Shown here in pieces: positions 46,963-58,291 of a DNA stretch of 64,000 nt. A program made the translations under genes and the position numbers. A model generated the notes under the pieces. It saw only the letters and a list, made by a program, of their open reading frames with translations, did no database searches and was not told the DNA's origin. This stretch comes from Filosporella fistucella (taxonomy: Eukaryota; Ascomycota; Leotiomycetes; Helotiales), in assembly GCA_030077755.1 (NCBI GenBank), contig JAQJZZ010000011.1:3162001-3226000 (forward strand), given 5' to 3'. The first letter of the stretch is position 1; the number at the start of each line of letters is the position of its first letter.

Positions 46963-48220
46963 CTTGGAATCCTTAGAATTATGCGCTGTATTTGAATAAT
47001 CTGAATATTTGACGACTGTGAGAAAAGCGTACTGTTTCCAGAGAATTCCAGAAAGCCTGCAGGTGATAAATTCAAGAAGGGTTGCAATTGAGATGGATGC
47101 CACTCTAGTAGTTCAGTCAGTCCGCCAATTTCGAAGAACATTCCAGTCTTTGGGTCAGATCGCCGTGGGCCTATGCTAGCCCCCCTTTGGTAATTCTACC
47201 ATTCAAACCAAGGTGCCCGGCTTCAGTATGTTTCATTCCTTCGTGCTACAGGCACAAGCGCATCCCAAAAAATCTATTGCGGCCATTTAATGTACAATCT
47301 GATCAGTTTTTGAAATGGGTGATGAAATCAAGGGAGGGTGACTAAATTCTGGCACAACAAAGATAACAACTCAGCTGTCAGGTCATGATGCGTTGATAAT
47401 GAGCAGCCATTAATTCACAACGGCCCTAGTTCTGGTCTTCGCTTGTCTGCATCTGAAAAATGAAACTAAAATGCCTCCAAGCTGACCTCTTCACCTTTCT
47501 TGAAGACCGTGTATGCTCATTTCCCCTCACAACAGTCTGAACCTACCCAAAGCACCGCTCTTTGTGAACCATTACCCACATTTGACACCTTAAGGTTTTA
47601 GTTTCAGAGCCATAAGGGACGGCGCGCTGACATGACGTCTCGCTTATTGAGAATTTGGCGAAGCCCCCCTTTTTAGGGGCATGACTAATGCGGAGAAGTA
47701 AATGGTTGGTGACATTAATAGAGTGACAACAAAGCATAGAAACCCGAGAGAAGGAAAGGTAAACTATTTGAAGGGACATAAGGGGAAGACTAGAGCCACA
47801 GGGCCATGATTTGACTCTTTAGTTCGAGGGCTACTTGAGCATACGACATTGATGCACGAGTATCAAGCATAATTCAAAGGCAAGAGCATTTTTCCTTTAA
47901 TGACTAGCAAAAGTACGACACCAAAGCCTCATACTAGCAGCCTCCGTAGAGCAGTCCAGCCTATAGCAACTTCCTCTCGGTAACGGCAACCTAAACGTCA
48001 TCTGTTCGCAGGTATTGAAAAGCCATCCATCTATCCATCATACAAACAACACCATATAAGATCTACATATGAACCATGCCGAAAGCAATGCATCAGCTGC
48101 CATAAGAATCCAGTATCCGTGTTCAAATTTCAGTCAACCACACGCCAGAGCACCTCTCCTGGTTGAGATCAATCCAGAGGGTCTAAAAACCAAAGGCAGC
48201 AGAGGATTTGGTACGCTACA
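46963..48220. other. Mostly non-coding; possible 5' exon at its left end
   Basis: Apart from an open frame to 47141 that may belong to the preceding gene, no gene is supported. Confidence 0.4.
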
Positions 48221-50406
48221 TTATCGGAACAAACCATTCTGTCCATTCGTAGGTGTATCATAGGAGCTGGCAGGGCGGCGGCGAGGAACGGTCTCAGGAT
48301 TTAGTGGTGGCAGTCTAAAGGGTGGCAATGTGCCCCGAGCACTGCGAGTACTGGTTGGATGCATTGGAACATCTGAACGAGAAACAGTTGATAAGCCAGG
48401 GGTAGCAAATCCAAATACATCGTTACCGGTATAGCTTGGTGGTAGCCTGAAGGGTGGTAACGTACCACGGGCATTAATTGTACTGGTGGGAGGTATTGGG
48501 AAGTCTGATGGGGAAACATTTGATGACCCTGGCGTAGCAGGTCCAAATACATCGTCTTCGGGGTTTGGGGTTACCACTATTGCGGCACTACGAGTTTCCT
48601 GGCCCCTGTTTTGCACCAAGCTCAGGAAATCAGTCCCAGAAACATGTACACTGCGGCTTCTGTCTGCATTCCTCAGATGGAACTGGCGTACGACATTTGC
48701 ACTTTCCACTACTTATTCATATTAGTCATGGCATCTTTACATATAGGGGTGTACTCACCAATCGGATTGGTCACATCTCTACTCTCTTCACCGATAGTTG
48801 GCATAGAGGTATTTGCGGCTGCTCGACGTCTACCACTTTCGCCTGAGGGTCCTGTTGCACCAGAGGTAGAATTGAATCTCATGAAACTTGAGCTGTCATT
48901 GGCGTCGGAGGCACGTGTAGCAGCACTGCGAAGAGTAGCTGGCAAAGAGTAGTTGCCCCGAGATCGTGATATAGTATCGAGTTCCAACTTTAACTTTGCG
49001 TTTTCAGAGCGCAGAGCCTGATTATCCTTCTTCAGTTGATGAGTCTCCACTAAATTGGTCTGATTAAAACTCTGTGACTCTTGTTCGACGAGGCGCATTG
49101 ATTCCTTAGCCTGATCCCTTTCTAGTGCAGCTTCTTCGAAATTTGCTCGTAGCAATTCGTTTTGTTTTTGAAGACCATCAATCGTATCGTGGCAGCGGCT
49201 GATGTGAATGTCCCTTTCTCCAAGCTCTGTGGAAAACTTGATATTTTGTATTGAAGTTTCATGTACTCGTTTCCATTCTTTTGCAAGATGTTCTTTTCTT
49301 GCAGAAGTATGACGAGCTGATTCTTCCAGAATGGTTGATCGAATTGCCATCAATTCTGGCTTGATGGCTGGTACTCTATCGATGATTGTACCAAGTTGCT
49401 GTATAACGGCCGAACTCTCTGTGATGTCCGGATAGGGAAGCATGAAATTAATTGTCTTTCCTGCATTTTCATCTGCCTCAGGATGCTTGGTACTCTTGGT
49501 CGACGTTCGATGTTCCATCTTGTCGTCTGTATCCCTACCAGGCTTCGATGCACCATCATGGCTGGGAGCTTTCTCTTTGTGACTTTGTCCGTCACATTTC
49601 TGGTCATCTCCAGCAGTCTTCTTTGTACTATCTTGCTTTGGTGCAAGATTGTCGTGCTCAAAGTTCTCGGCAGCTTGGGTACCCTCTGCTGATGTTGAAA
49701 CTCCGGAGACGTCTTCTGCAATGACATCGCCGACCAAAGTACCATCTGGCGATGTTGCCAGAGAGAGCTCATTCTGGTGACCAATCTCGCTCGAAGAATT
49801 GGCACGTCGTGGTTGTCTGGCACGTCTGCGAAGATTCTGCATTGACACTCGAGCACGCAGCACAGCTGGCTTGATGACAGAGCTAGATTGTACGATGAAT
49901 CGTCTAGTCCTCGTGAGCTCACTAGGGCGAGGAGAGCTTTGTAGGTCAATCTTGTTGAATTTCATCGATGAATCTTTCCCGAAGAGTCGCTCCTTGGTGT
50001 ACCCCTCCGTAGATTGACGCTCGATATCGAGCTGCTGCATCCGTCCGGTGTTCGACGGTCCAGGAATATCAAACGAACGCGCGGGGCTTTCTGAGAGATG
50101 GTCATCAGCCATCTCGCTCTCGGTGAAGCGCGTCATCGGCTTGATAGGTCGGGAGCTGTCGATGCTTCCGTCGACGACGATGTCCGTGGCTGATTTTGGA
50201 GTTCTTTGTAGGAGTTTGGCCTTAGCCTTTAGAGCAGCATTTGAATCGAACAGGAAACCATCTTGATCACCCTCATCGTCTTGGGACTCGCCCCGTGTAT
50301 CAATGACCGGCACGTTAAGCTGGACTTGGGTGGTACCAGCTTCTCCCTCCACAGTGTGCTGTGGAAGCATGCCCAACTTCTGTCCTAGCTCTCGAAGACG
50401 ATCCAT
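48221..50406 (-). CDS. Large disordered protein with coiled coil, unknown function
   Basis: Two exons, 50406-48759 and 48708-48221 (50-nt intron), give 711 aa; the start is the first ATG in the frame (MDRLRELGQKLG). The first about 370 residues are low complexity, rich in Ser, Asp, Lys and Thr. Residues of roughly 370-520 form a long predicted coiled coil (for example LKKDNQALRSENAKLKLEL). The C-terminal exon contains a 39-residue unit repeated twice with a 44-residue period, each unit ending RGTLPPFRLPP. No enzyme motif or membrane segment is seen. The architecture suggests a scaffold or cytoskeleton-linked protein, but that is a guess. Other coiled-coil genes flank it. Confidence 0.75.
48305..48553 (-). 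repeat. Two imperfect 39-codon repeats inside the coding exon
   Basis: Units at 48553-48437 and 48421-48305 encode DVFG-ATPG-S-V...RGTLPPFRLPP; the period is 132 bp. Confidence 0.85.
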
Positions 50407-53400
50407 TTTCCGGGTCGTATTTATGATTCCTGGGCTTGGGAAATGAACAGACACGTTGGTGATATGGTGCTGAGTAGTGACGAGGTAGCTTATGACTAAC
50501 AGACGGTGTAAGAGCGAAGGCGTGAGACTGTGTCGAGACGAAGTAAGAAACTTGAGGTGAAAGACTGAAGATTGATGAGAATATGGTTCAAAAGACTCCT
50601 TGGAAATTAACCTGAGGACCTGATGATCTGGTATCGGGTAGTGACGACGCAGCGTGTGACCAATGGAGGGTGCAAGAGCGTGTCACGTCGAAGGAGAAGT
50701 TTGAGGTGAAAGATTGAGAGAAGAGATTAAAGGTTAATGAGAGTAAAGCCCAGTACAGCCTTCTAGAGTGTTTGTGCTCAAGGATATTCGCAATGCCGAA
50801 GAGATCGACTGTTGAAAGTGAGGCCTGTTGATGTGGTTGATGAGTCGACCTCGAGCTTGAGAGAGAGGCGTTTTGTGTAGAAGCCCCAGCCTCGGAGCTA
50901 GCCGGTCAAGAGCCTCCCCTTTCGCGGCAGTATCGAGTATTGAGAGTTCTATTGGTCGAGAAGGTTCCCTTTTACACTAGACATCCTCTTAGAGCAGCAG
51001 CTGCATCGGCTTTGGAGTGCCTATTGCTAGGGAAGGACTATTGTCATCACTTCGCAATTCTAAGCCTCAGAGAAGAAATTACAGTAACAAAATTGAATAG
51101 AAAAGACTTGTGTGCACGGTTCCTTCCGCTTTCACTCTGATTGCTACAGATTATTCCTAGTTCACAAGATAATGGCAAGAGAGCGGGCGCAACTGGGCGT
51201 GCTGCTTTGAAGTTTGCCCCGGGCATGCGAAAGAGGACAATAGCATATACCTGAGCACTCATTTTACATTTGCAGAAGTAACGCGGCCATCTCAGCTCCG
51301 TAAAACACCTTTCTGGCGCCTCTGAGTCGTAGTTAGATGTAGCTGAAGATATACTGGCTCCGGTGGGATGGGGGAGATGGAGGAACGTGTTGCTACACTA
51401 CGACATGTTCTCTGACCTTATATATGCTTTGTATATCATTATTCTGTCTTCTTAAGGCCTTAAGAGAGAAAGTGCTATATGTTTTTGCTTGTTCAAAACT
51501 CCCTGAAGTAGTGAGAGCCTCCATGATATGTCTGCCTCCATCTGAACCCTGCTATTCTAAGGACACAATCTTGACCGGTGTCCATTGAAATAAGTCCCCA
51601 ATGCCTTCAATTTATTCCTCCGTGCCTCCTAATAGCGATTGCTCCAGCCCTCTGTCCAAGTCATTGCAGCCGAAATATGCCCATTCTTTGTTTTCAACAA
51701 GTATACGCTATTGTGTGGAAGGAAAAAACGGTACAAAGTATTGGTGTCTTGCATGATCGTTTCTATATAGGGAATTGTGATGATGATGCTGCTAAAGCCC
51801 ATTGTTAGCTGTATCTTTGGAAGGATTGATCAAATACTTGTACACTCTCTGAGAGCCAATCCAGACAGCCTTGTTCTACCTGTTGTTAAAAGCGATCATG
51901 ACCAGAGTCGCCCCTGCTGCTATCATCAGCCCGGAACTACAACCTTGTGTGCAAAGAGGCCTTTCGCTGAATGTAATTCATAGAGTTTGTTCGTCCCAGG
52001 GTGCTTAGATTAGAGCCATCAGGGAATACTGTTAGCTGGTTTCCCATTAAGGATGGTCTACCAGCTTATTTGCTGGTCATCCTGTTGCTATGTATCAGGC
52101 CTGAAAGAGCCCCTAGTGGCTTTGTTCCGCCACAGAGGAGAAATGACATTTGAGGTTGACTAGAGAGAGTAGTAACACCCGAATGTTCATATGAGGGAAT
52201 AGGCCGGTGCTGCTGCATCCGACTCTGGGCTATTCCCACCCTGGATATATTATAGACAATTGACTGGTACTTACTTGGTTGCTTGAGGTATCCCTAGACA
52301 AAACGGGAATCTGGAGCAGCAATCCATATCCAAGCAAATAGCTACAAGGGCTGATATGCTTTGTCCTCTGTTCCTCCGGCTTCAAAGCATGGGAGATGTT
52401 GTCGGCTCCCCATCCAGCTTCATGACAGCCTTTAAATCGATAAAGCAAGCTACGGAGATGGCGGTCATGGAGCTGCGTCTTTCTTGAAGCTCATATGGCG
52501 GCTGTATTGGTCAGATAACAGCGGAGGGATTTCGTTCATGCGCTTAAAGTTATTGAAGGTAGATTTATTAGGTCCTCTTCTTACAGATGAGTCAAGCCGT
52601 ATCGCTGGAGGAGCAGTTTTGGCCTTGCGGAGCCTACGAAGAAGGCTGATGCGAAAGTTCTGAACAGAAAAAATACCTAACGATTCAGAAAAATTAATTC
52701 AAGCTGGCCATTCTCTATACGGGTTGCTATATTAAAGCTTTCGGGTTTTCTTTTATTCAATGGTATGGAATAGTCCAGGGATACAAACAATTTCCAGCAC
52801 GAAAAGTGATGCATTTTCAACGGAACGCATCGAACCACCCGAGGAAGCAATCTTCAAAAAGATCGATTCATTCCGGCAGCTATACCTGTCATTTCTTGTT
52901 GGCCTCCAATACCCGACGAAATAGCTTCGACATCGAGCGTCTGCCGGATGCTTGAATCAGAGGAGAACCAACAGGGAACTAAGATACCTTACCTCTAAAA
53001 GAAGGATCTATTCCGCACAAACATACATCTTTTCAGGCGGCAAGCTGCAGAGGACTTCTTCTTATTTATTCAGACATAATAGTAAGACCTACTCTCGTCT
53101 TTAGATTAGGGTGTACCGATGTGTTACTCTCGGAATATTAATTGTACGGGATTTATTGTCGTAGAGAAGCACACAACAGGAACTTCAAGCTTCCCAAAAA
53201 CTTTCTATCTTCAAATTCTGCCTTCTTTCTTCAGCCAATATCTTTTTCGTCCTTTTGCTTATCACGTTGAGACAGATTTAACATACTTCAATGGAAGCTT
53301 GGACACAAGCACGACAGGTGAATAATCGACCTCCTCGCTACCCCCTACTAAGCGAAACCTTCTTACTCCTCCGAATTTTCACCGACATCGAGCTGGCTCA

Positions 53401-54106
53401 ATATCAACAAAGATACAAATGACTTGCCGGGAAAAGAGGTGGATTTGGAGACTGGTTATTACAAGATTACATACTAGCTAGAAGTGCGGAGGCAGGTTAA
53501 GGACTGAGACACATACAGGAAGACATGGGATAGGAGAAAAAGCCGAAAGCATTGATTCTATTAGAGGGAAGAATACAAGGAGGCACTGTTCTTCGGAAAG
53601 CAGAATAGGCCATGACTATATCAATCACCTGTTGGTTTTGGGAAAAGCTGGCAGGGATCTTGCAGAGAACAACTTTGCGATAAATTCTCCGGCACCAGAA
53701 GACTCTGTACTAAACCGCGGTCGAAGTTGACAGAAACAGGTAATTTGTTGAATATAGTGTAGGTTCTGATACTTTTTAGCAAGAAGCTATGGTGGTTCGA
53801 GGGCTAATGTCACAGATGAAACTTGGGGCTTTGATTTCACTCCAGGTAATAGGGAGGTGCTAGATAGCACGAACGAACACTCATATACTTTTACTTTCAA
53901 GAGCAGTGCTATACAATTAGTTTTGACATCGCAGAGACTTGGTACAAAGAGAGTTCTATTGCAGATATCAGAGCTAGGAAGTTCTTTGACTCAGGGCTCC
54001 AGAAACAGATTTGATGCAAGAACTTGAAGCAGCAATTTGAACTACCTTCAAGTGCTATGTCTTTCAATCCATATTCATAATCTTCAGATAAGGCTTGCTG
54101 CAAGTT
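50407..54106. other. 3.7 kb without a supportable gene
   Basis: Many short ORFs on both strands, none with a recognisable domain. A 54-codon ORF at 52760-52924 is followed by further open but frame-broken sequence, so an old gene or transposon relic around 52.7-53.3 kb is possible. No LTR, terminal inverted repeat or target duplication was found by eye. Confidence 0.45.
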
Positions 54107-55156
54107 TCAAGTGACAGTAGAGTATAAAGCCCTGCCATTAATCTGAAATTCCGCAATGACTTTTTGTCCCCCGTCTGCCTTCACCATCCAATCAGCAAAG
54201 CTGTGTGCCATAGCCCTATTCTTGCCCCTGGTTCCAACAAGAATGTGTGCCGGGTTCAAAAGCCGATCGGTCTCTGCATCTGTACTACATTTCTGGAATA
54301 GTTAGTAAAACTTTCCTCCATTCTCTATGTTATCACCACTTACGAATACCGTCATTCGCTCCCTGACTTCCGGCTCAATAGCCATCCACGTTCCTCTGTC
54401 AGTAAGTGTATATTCCTCCAATACACTTGCGGCTCTCAAAGCTTGAAATGGAAACTCCGTATACCGATGATACCAAGTCGACATTGGATGCGCCCATGGT
54501 GTTTGGCCAATACTTGTCCAGAGCTCAGACTCCTTGATATTCGCTGCGCTCTTGTCGTACCGGGAGAGAAATTTGACTGGTTTTGCTGACAGAGATGTGG
54601 AAACAGCGGCCTGAAAGAGAAGGGAGAACATGGATTTGGCTGAGATATTGTTTGTGGCATCGATCGGAAGTTTCGCTGGATTAGATTTCGGACCTATGAG
54701 GAGGGTATCAGGATTCAGCAAACGATATTGCTTGTTCCCTATAGTAAATACAGTTGATAGGGGGGAGATCTTAAATAACTTACCAACAATCATCCAATGA
54801 TCCTTCCAGGCATACTCTCTCCTATCAGCAATACCTTGTTGCATAGCAATATCCTCAGCAACCGCATGATACGTGATACTCAAATCAGCAGCTCCTTGGG
54901 CAAGGTAATTGAAACTGGCTGAAGTATCTGACATCAACCAAGCGACGCAGAATTCCTGGCATCCTGTAGTCATTCTTTGGTAGCTCATGAAAGCACAGGC
55001 CAGAGCCTTCAAGATACCAGACTGCCCGGCACCTCCTGTTGCGATTCGGAGACCAATGTTATTGACGGGGAAAATCTTTGATACGGGTGGCTTATAAACC
55101 TCTGCTGGTTCGACGTAGGGCTCTGGAGAGTCAGGAGATATTGGTACCGAGGCCAT
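54107..55156 (-). CDS. TupA-like periplasmic-binding-fold protein (tungstate type)
   Basis: Three exons, 55156-54784, 54693-54344 and 54292-54107, give 302 aa. The fold and motifs follow bacterial tungstate/anion-binding TupA proteins: LRIATGGAGQSG at the start, ADLSITYHAVAE, WKDHWMIVGPKSNPA across the first junction, SRYDKSAANIKESELW, and EEYTLTDRGTW. In bacteria the family delivers oxyanions to an ABC importer. Here no signal peptide is present and no transporter genes are nearby, so the protein is probably cytosolic and its ligand unknown. Relatives occur scattered in fungi, suggesting old transfer from bacteria (inference). The first intron is 90 nt with no in-frame stop, so its retention would add 30 residues without breaking the frame. 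Confidence 0.83.
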
Positions 55157-55739
55157 GTCTGGTTCACGGCAACCAGAAATAGGTTGTCACTTTTACAAAA
55201 CGAAGGTGCGTTGAATGATGTTGAAATTACCCCGCTGTCACATGACTAACAGAATTGGGAAAGGGGCCTCACATGTGGGCAATTTACAAGGTTCATGTTA
55301 GGTGAATGCAAAGTTCAGTTGATATGAAATTAGATTATGATTGAAAAAGTTTATGGAATTGTCCTATTCTGCCTTGAACTATCATGGAATTCCCTCAGTG
55401 TGTATCCTGCCAGCCTGTCCATGCCCGAGAAACTGCTTTTGTATGCTGCAAGACTTAGCTCCCAACTCCAGTCTCCCCTTTTTGTGAAATAAACTAAGTG
55501 TGTGAAATTAAACGCTGAAATTTTTGGTTGTGATAAAGCTGGCAGAATGTGTCCCGGATATTGAAGTGCTTCGGGTACAGCAGATGCATGCTTGCTGCAT
55601 TGTGCTTCGTGGATATGCTAAATTGGTCTTCTACTATTAGCATGAATTTCCGAATGATCCTTGGAAACAACTTGCTTCTTTCGCTAGCATCTTGTCCCAA
55701 TGTTCACCGTCCCATTAGTAACATTCGTCCCATGAAGCA
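55157..55739. other. Intergenic, nothing recognised
   Basis: Promoter of the TupA-like gene and 3' flank of the next minus-strand gene; no ORF of note. Confidence 0.5.
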
Positions 55740-56432
55740 TCAGAATCTTCGTCTCTTCCGTCTGAGACCGTCGACGACACCCTGGAGGGAAATGGCAGTA
55801 GAATACATCTCATTCCGGAGGTCGTGAATGTCTGTTCGGAGAGTGGTTCGTTGTCTTTTCAAAGAACCATTCTTTTGCTCAAGAGCTTCGACGTTTGCTG
55901 CTTGTTTGTCAATTGTGGTTTGAAGAGCTGAGTTTGACATTTTCATAGCCGCGTTGTCGGCCTCTGATCGGGTGAGCTTCTTGTCCAGGGTTTTGACCTT
56001 GTCCTTCAGGTTGGTAACCTCATTTTGCAAGTTGGAAACTTCTTCTTTAAGAGCAGCCTTTCCTTCTTCGTGCTCAGATATTCTGACATTCAAGCCCAAG
56101 ACCATCTCTTCTTTCTCTTGAACAACCTCTACGTAACGATTGTAGACGACAGTTGCGACTCGCTGAACGCTCTCGAGCTTGGCTTTGAAACTTGGGTTTG
56201 CGTTGGTGACTGCTTTCAGATCCTTCAGAGCATTTGGAAGGTCTTTGAATACTGTATCGTTTGTGGCATTCTTAGATACACTAAGACTGAAAGCAAATAG
56301 TTAGCAAGTACTAATTGCTTAGAGGGGAAGAGAGTAGGCATACGCTGGCTCGGACTCGGACTCAGAGTCATCGGACACACTATAAGAAACAGCCAAAGAT
56401 GTTGCTGCTGTTAAGCAGTTATGACGAGCCAT
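55740..56432 (-). CDS. Coiled-coil protein, unknown function
   Basis: Two exons, 56432-56344 and 56286-55740 (57-nt intron with a CTAAC branch site), give 211 aa. The first exon carries a Ser/Glu/Asp acidic patch. Residues of about 90-190 are a continuous predicted coiled coil rich in Lys, Glu, Leu and Asn. The protein ends in a basic RRKRRRF cluster that could act as a nuclear localisation signal. No family is recognised. The next gene upstream is another, longer coiled-coil ORF with a similar basic C-terminal region, so the two may be diverged relatives. Confidence 0.7.
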
Positions 56433-57172
56433 AATTCATAAAGCACCGAAGAGGTTGTACTAATGTGTGAGATGACAAGGGAATGTGTGCGGGCAAACTT
56501 CGGCAGGACTGGAGTAAGTGTCTTGAGAAAGAAGAGATGTAACTCTATAGGATTTTTTTTCGGACCGAAGTTATAGCGAGAGCCTTGATATAGGCCCCTC
56601 TCTCCAAGCGATTTCAAATCGTAAATTCACTGCTCGAAGCAAGTCTCCTTATCCCATACACTAGGAAGCGAGGAAGTTCTCTGAACTCATGTAACACTGA
56701 GCTGATAATCCACTGCTCGAACAAGTCTCGCTACCCCGTATACCGTCAAGCGAGGCTGAGATGACTTGAGAAGAGTAATATCTGTTTGCTTTCCGAGATC
56801 CTCATATCTTCTGCGTTATGCAGATATCAGAAAGAAATCTCGGCCACCGCAGCTAAATGTGTGCTTATTGATGTCAAGTCGGAACTCGTGTATTGGATAA
56901 TGCTACTTGAAAACCCTAAAGAAAATGATCAATATGAGCATTAGATTTGCAAAATCAGTTGGCTCATCACCTATCACAAAATTGCTATACATCCGTCCTT
57001 CTTCGTCATTGTGCATGAAATGTGCCAAATGCCCGTGCTATTTACCGCGATCTACCATTTTAATTCTATCACCGGCATCCGAATTCCACAAAGCGGTCAC
57101 GCTTCCATTTATCTCCTTCTAGGACGCTAGAAAAATTTAGCAAAAAGCTCAATAGATTGTAGCTGGTAATCA
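56433..57172. other. Intergenic, nothing recognised
   Basis: Contains an imperfect direct repeat (CACTGCTCGAA-CAAGTCTC near 56628 and 56711). No gene is supported. Confidence 0.45.
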
Positions 57173-58291
57173 TCACTTTACTTTGTTTCGAGAATATGAC
57201 ATGGGTCGGTACTGGTCTTCATACCTACCATGTGTCTTCTTCACCGGACGATACAAATCGTGACCAGCTGGACCCTGCTCTGTTCTCATCTCCTGGGCAT
57301 TCTTGCCCTCTGCTGTGCTATCTGCCAACTTCCTCCTCTTCCCTTGACCAGGCGAATCAATTTCAACCAGAAGCTCAAAACTCTCCTGTATCTTGTCGAA
57401 TGCCCGTTTCCTCTCATTTGTATCCGCATCTATCTTCTTCTGCCGCTCCAACCATTCTGCCTTGGTGACTTCCCACTGCTGTTGTGTTGTTTCCCATTGC
57501 TTCTTCTCCTCTTGATGTCGCTCAAAGTCCAAATTTCGGAACTCTATCAGTGATTCCAACTCCGCAATCCTCCTTGATTGCTCTTTCTTGTAAGCTTCCA
57601 AGTCTTCACTGGACTTCTCAAGCTGCTGAAGTTTTGAATTTGTAGCTTTGAGTTCGGTGTTGGTTTTCGTCAGGTTGTCGTATGAAGATTGCAAAGCTAA
57701 GACCTTGCTCTGTAGATTTGAATTCTCCTTTTCAAGATGTAATTTGCGATCGTATCTATCGTTGACAAGAGCTTGAAGGTGTTCTACTTTGTCGTCGTGC
57801 AACGCGATGATTTTTGACTGCTTCTCAATCACACCTTCTTGGTCGGACTTTTGCTGCTCCAAGGTCTGGATCTCAGGTTTTAGTGCATCTAGTTTTGTCT
57901 GTAATTCTGAATTACGTGTTAGCGTTTCTTGTAGCTGTGCTTTCTCTGCATGTCGTAGCTCGGCAATCTCCTTTCGATGAGCCTTCGCAGACTCTCTGCA
58001 CTTCAACAATTCCACCTCTGCAGCGGTTCGCAACTTGGAAGATTGTCCGAGCTCTGCTTCTTTCTGGCTTGCGACGAATTGCTAGTGCTTCATCCATAGT
58101 CGTAGATTCGTGATCTCTTGTGACCGATCGTTTATCAAACGTAGTATAGGATCAATCGCCGCAGCCGTCTTTTGGTTATCATCAGACAGGTTTGCATTTT
58201 GAGATAGGCTCTGGCTTCGAGCCGCGGTGGCTCTGCCTTGCACAAGTGCATTTTCCGCTGGTATGCAAAGCGATGGCTGCTGAAGAAACAT
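57173..58291 (-). CDS. Long coiled-coil ORF crossed by one in-frame TAG
   Basis: Starts at the ATG at 58291. After 69 codons comes TAG (58084-58082), then the same frame stays open for 302 more codons to 57173. The downstream part has no ATG until near its C-terminus, so it must be reached from upstream. It is almost entirely heptad coiled coil (for example LEQQKSDQEGVIEKQSKII), then a basic KRRK region and a Tyr/Arg-rich tail. Three explanations are possible: readthrough (the stop is followed by CAATTC), an unusual 57-nt intron (gtcaca...gcaag) that removes the TAG and keeps frame, or a recent nonsense mutation. No family is recognised. Confidence 0.6.
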
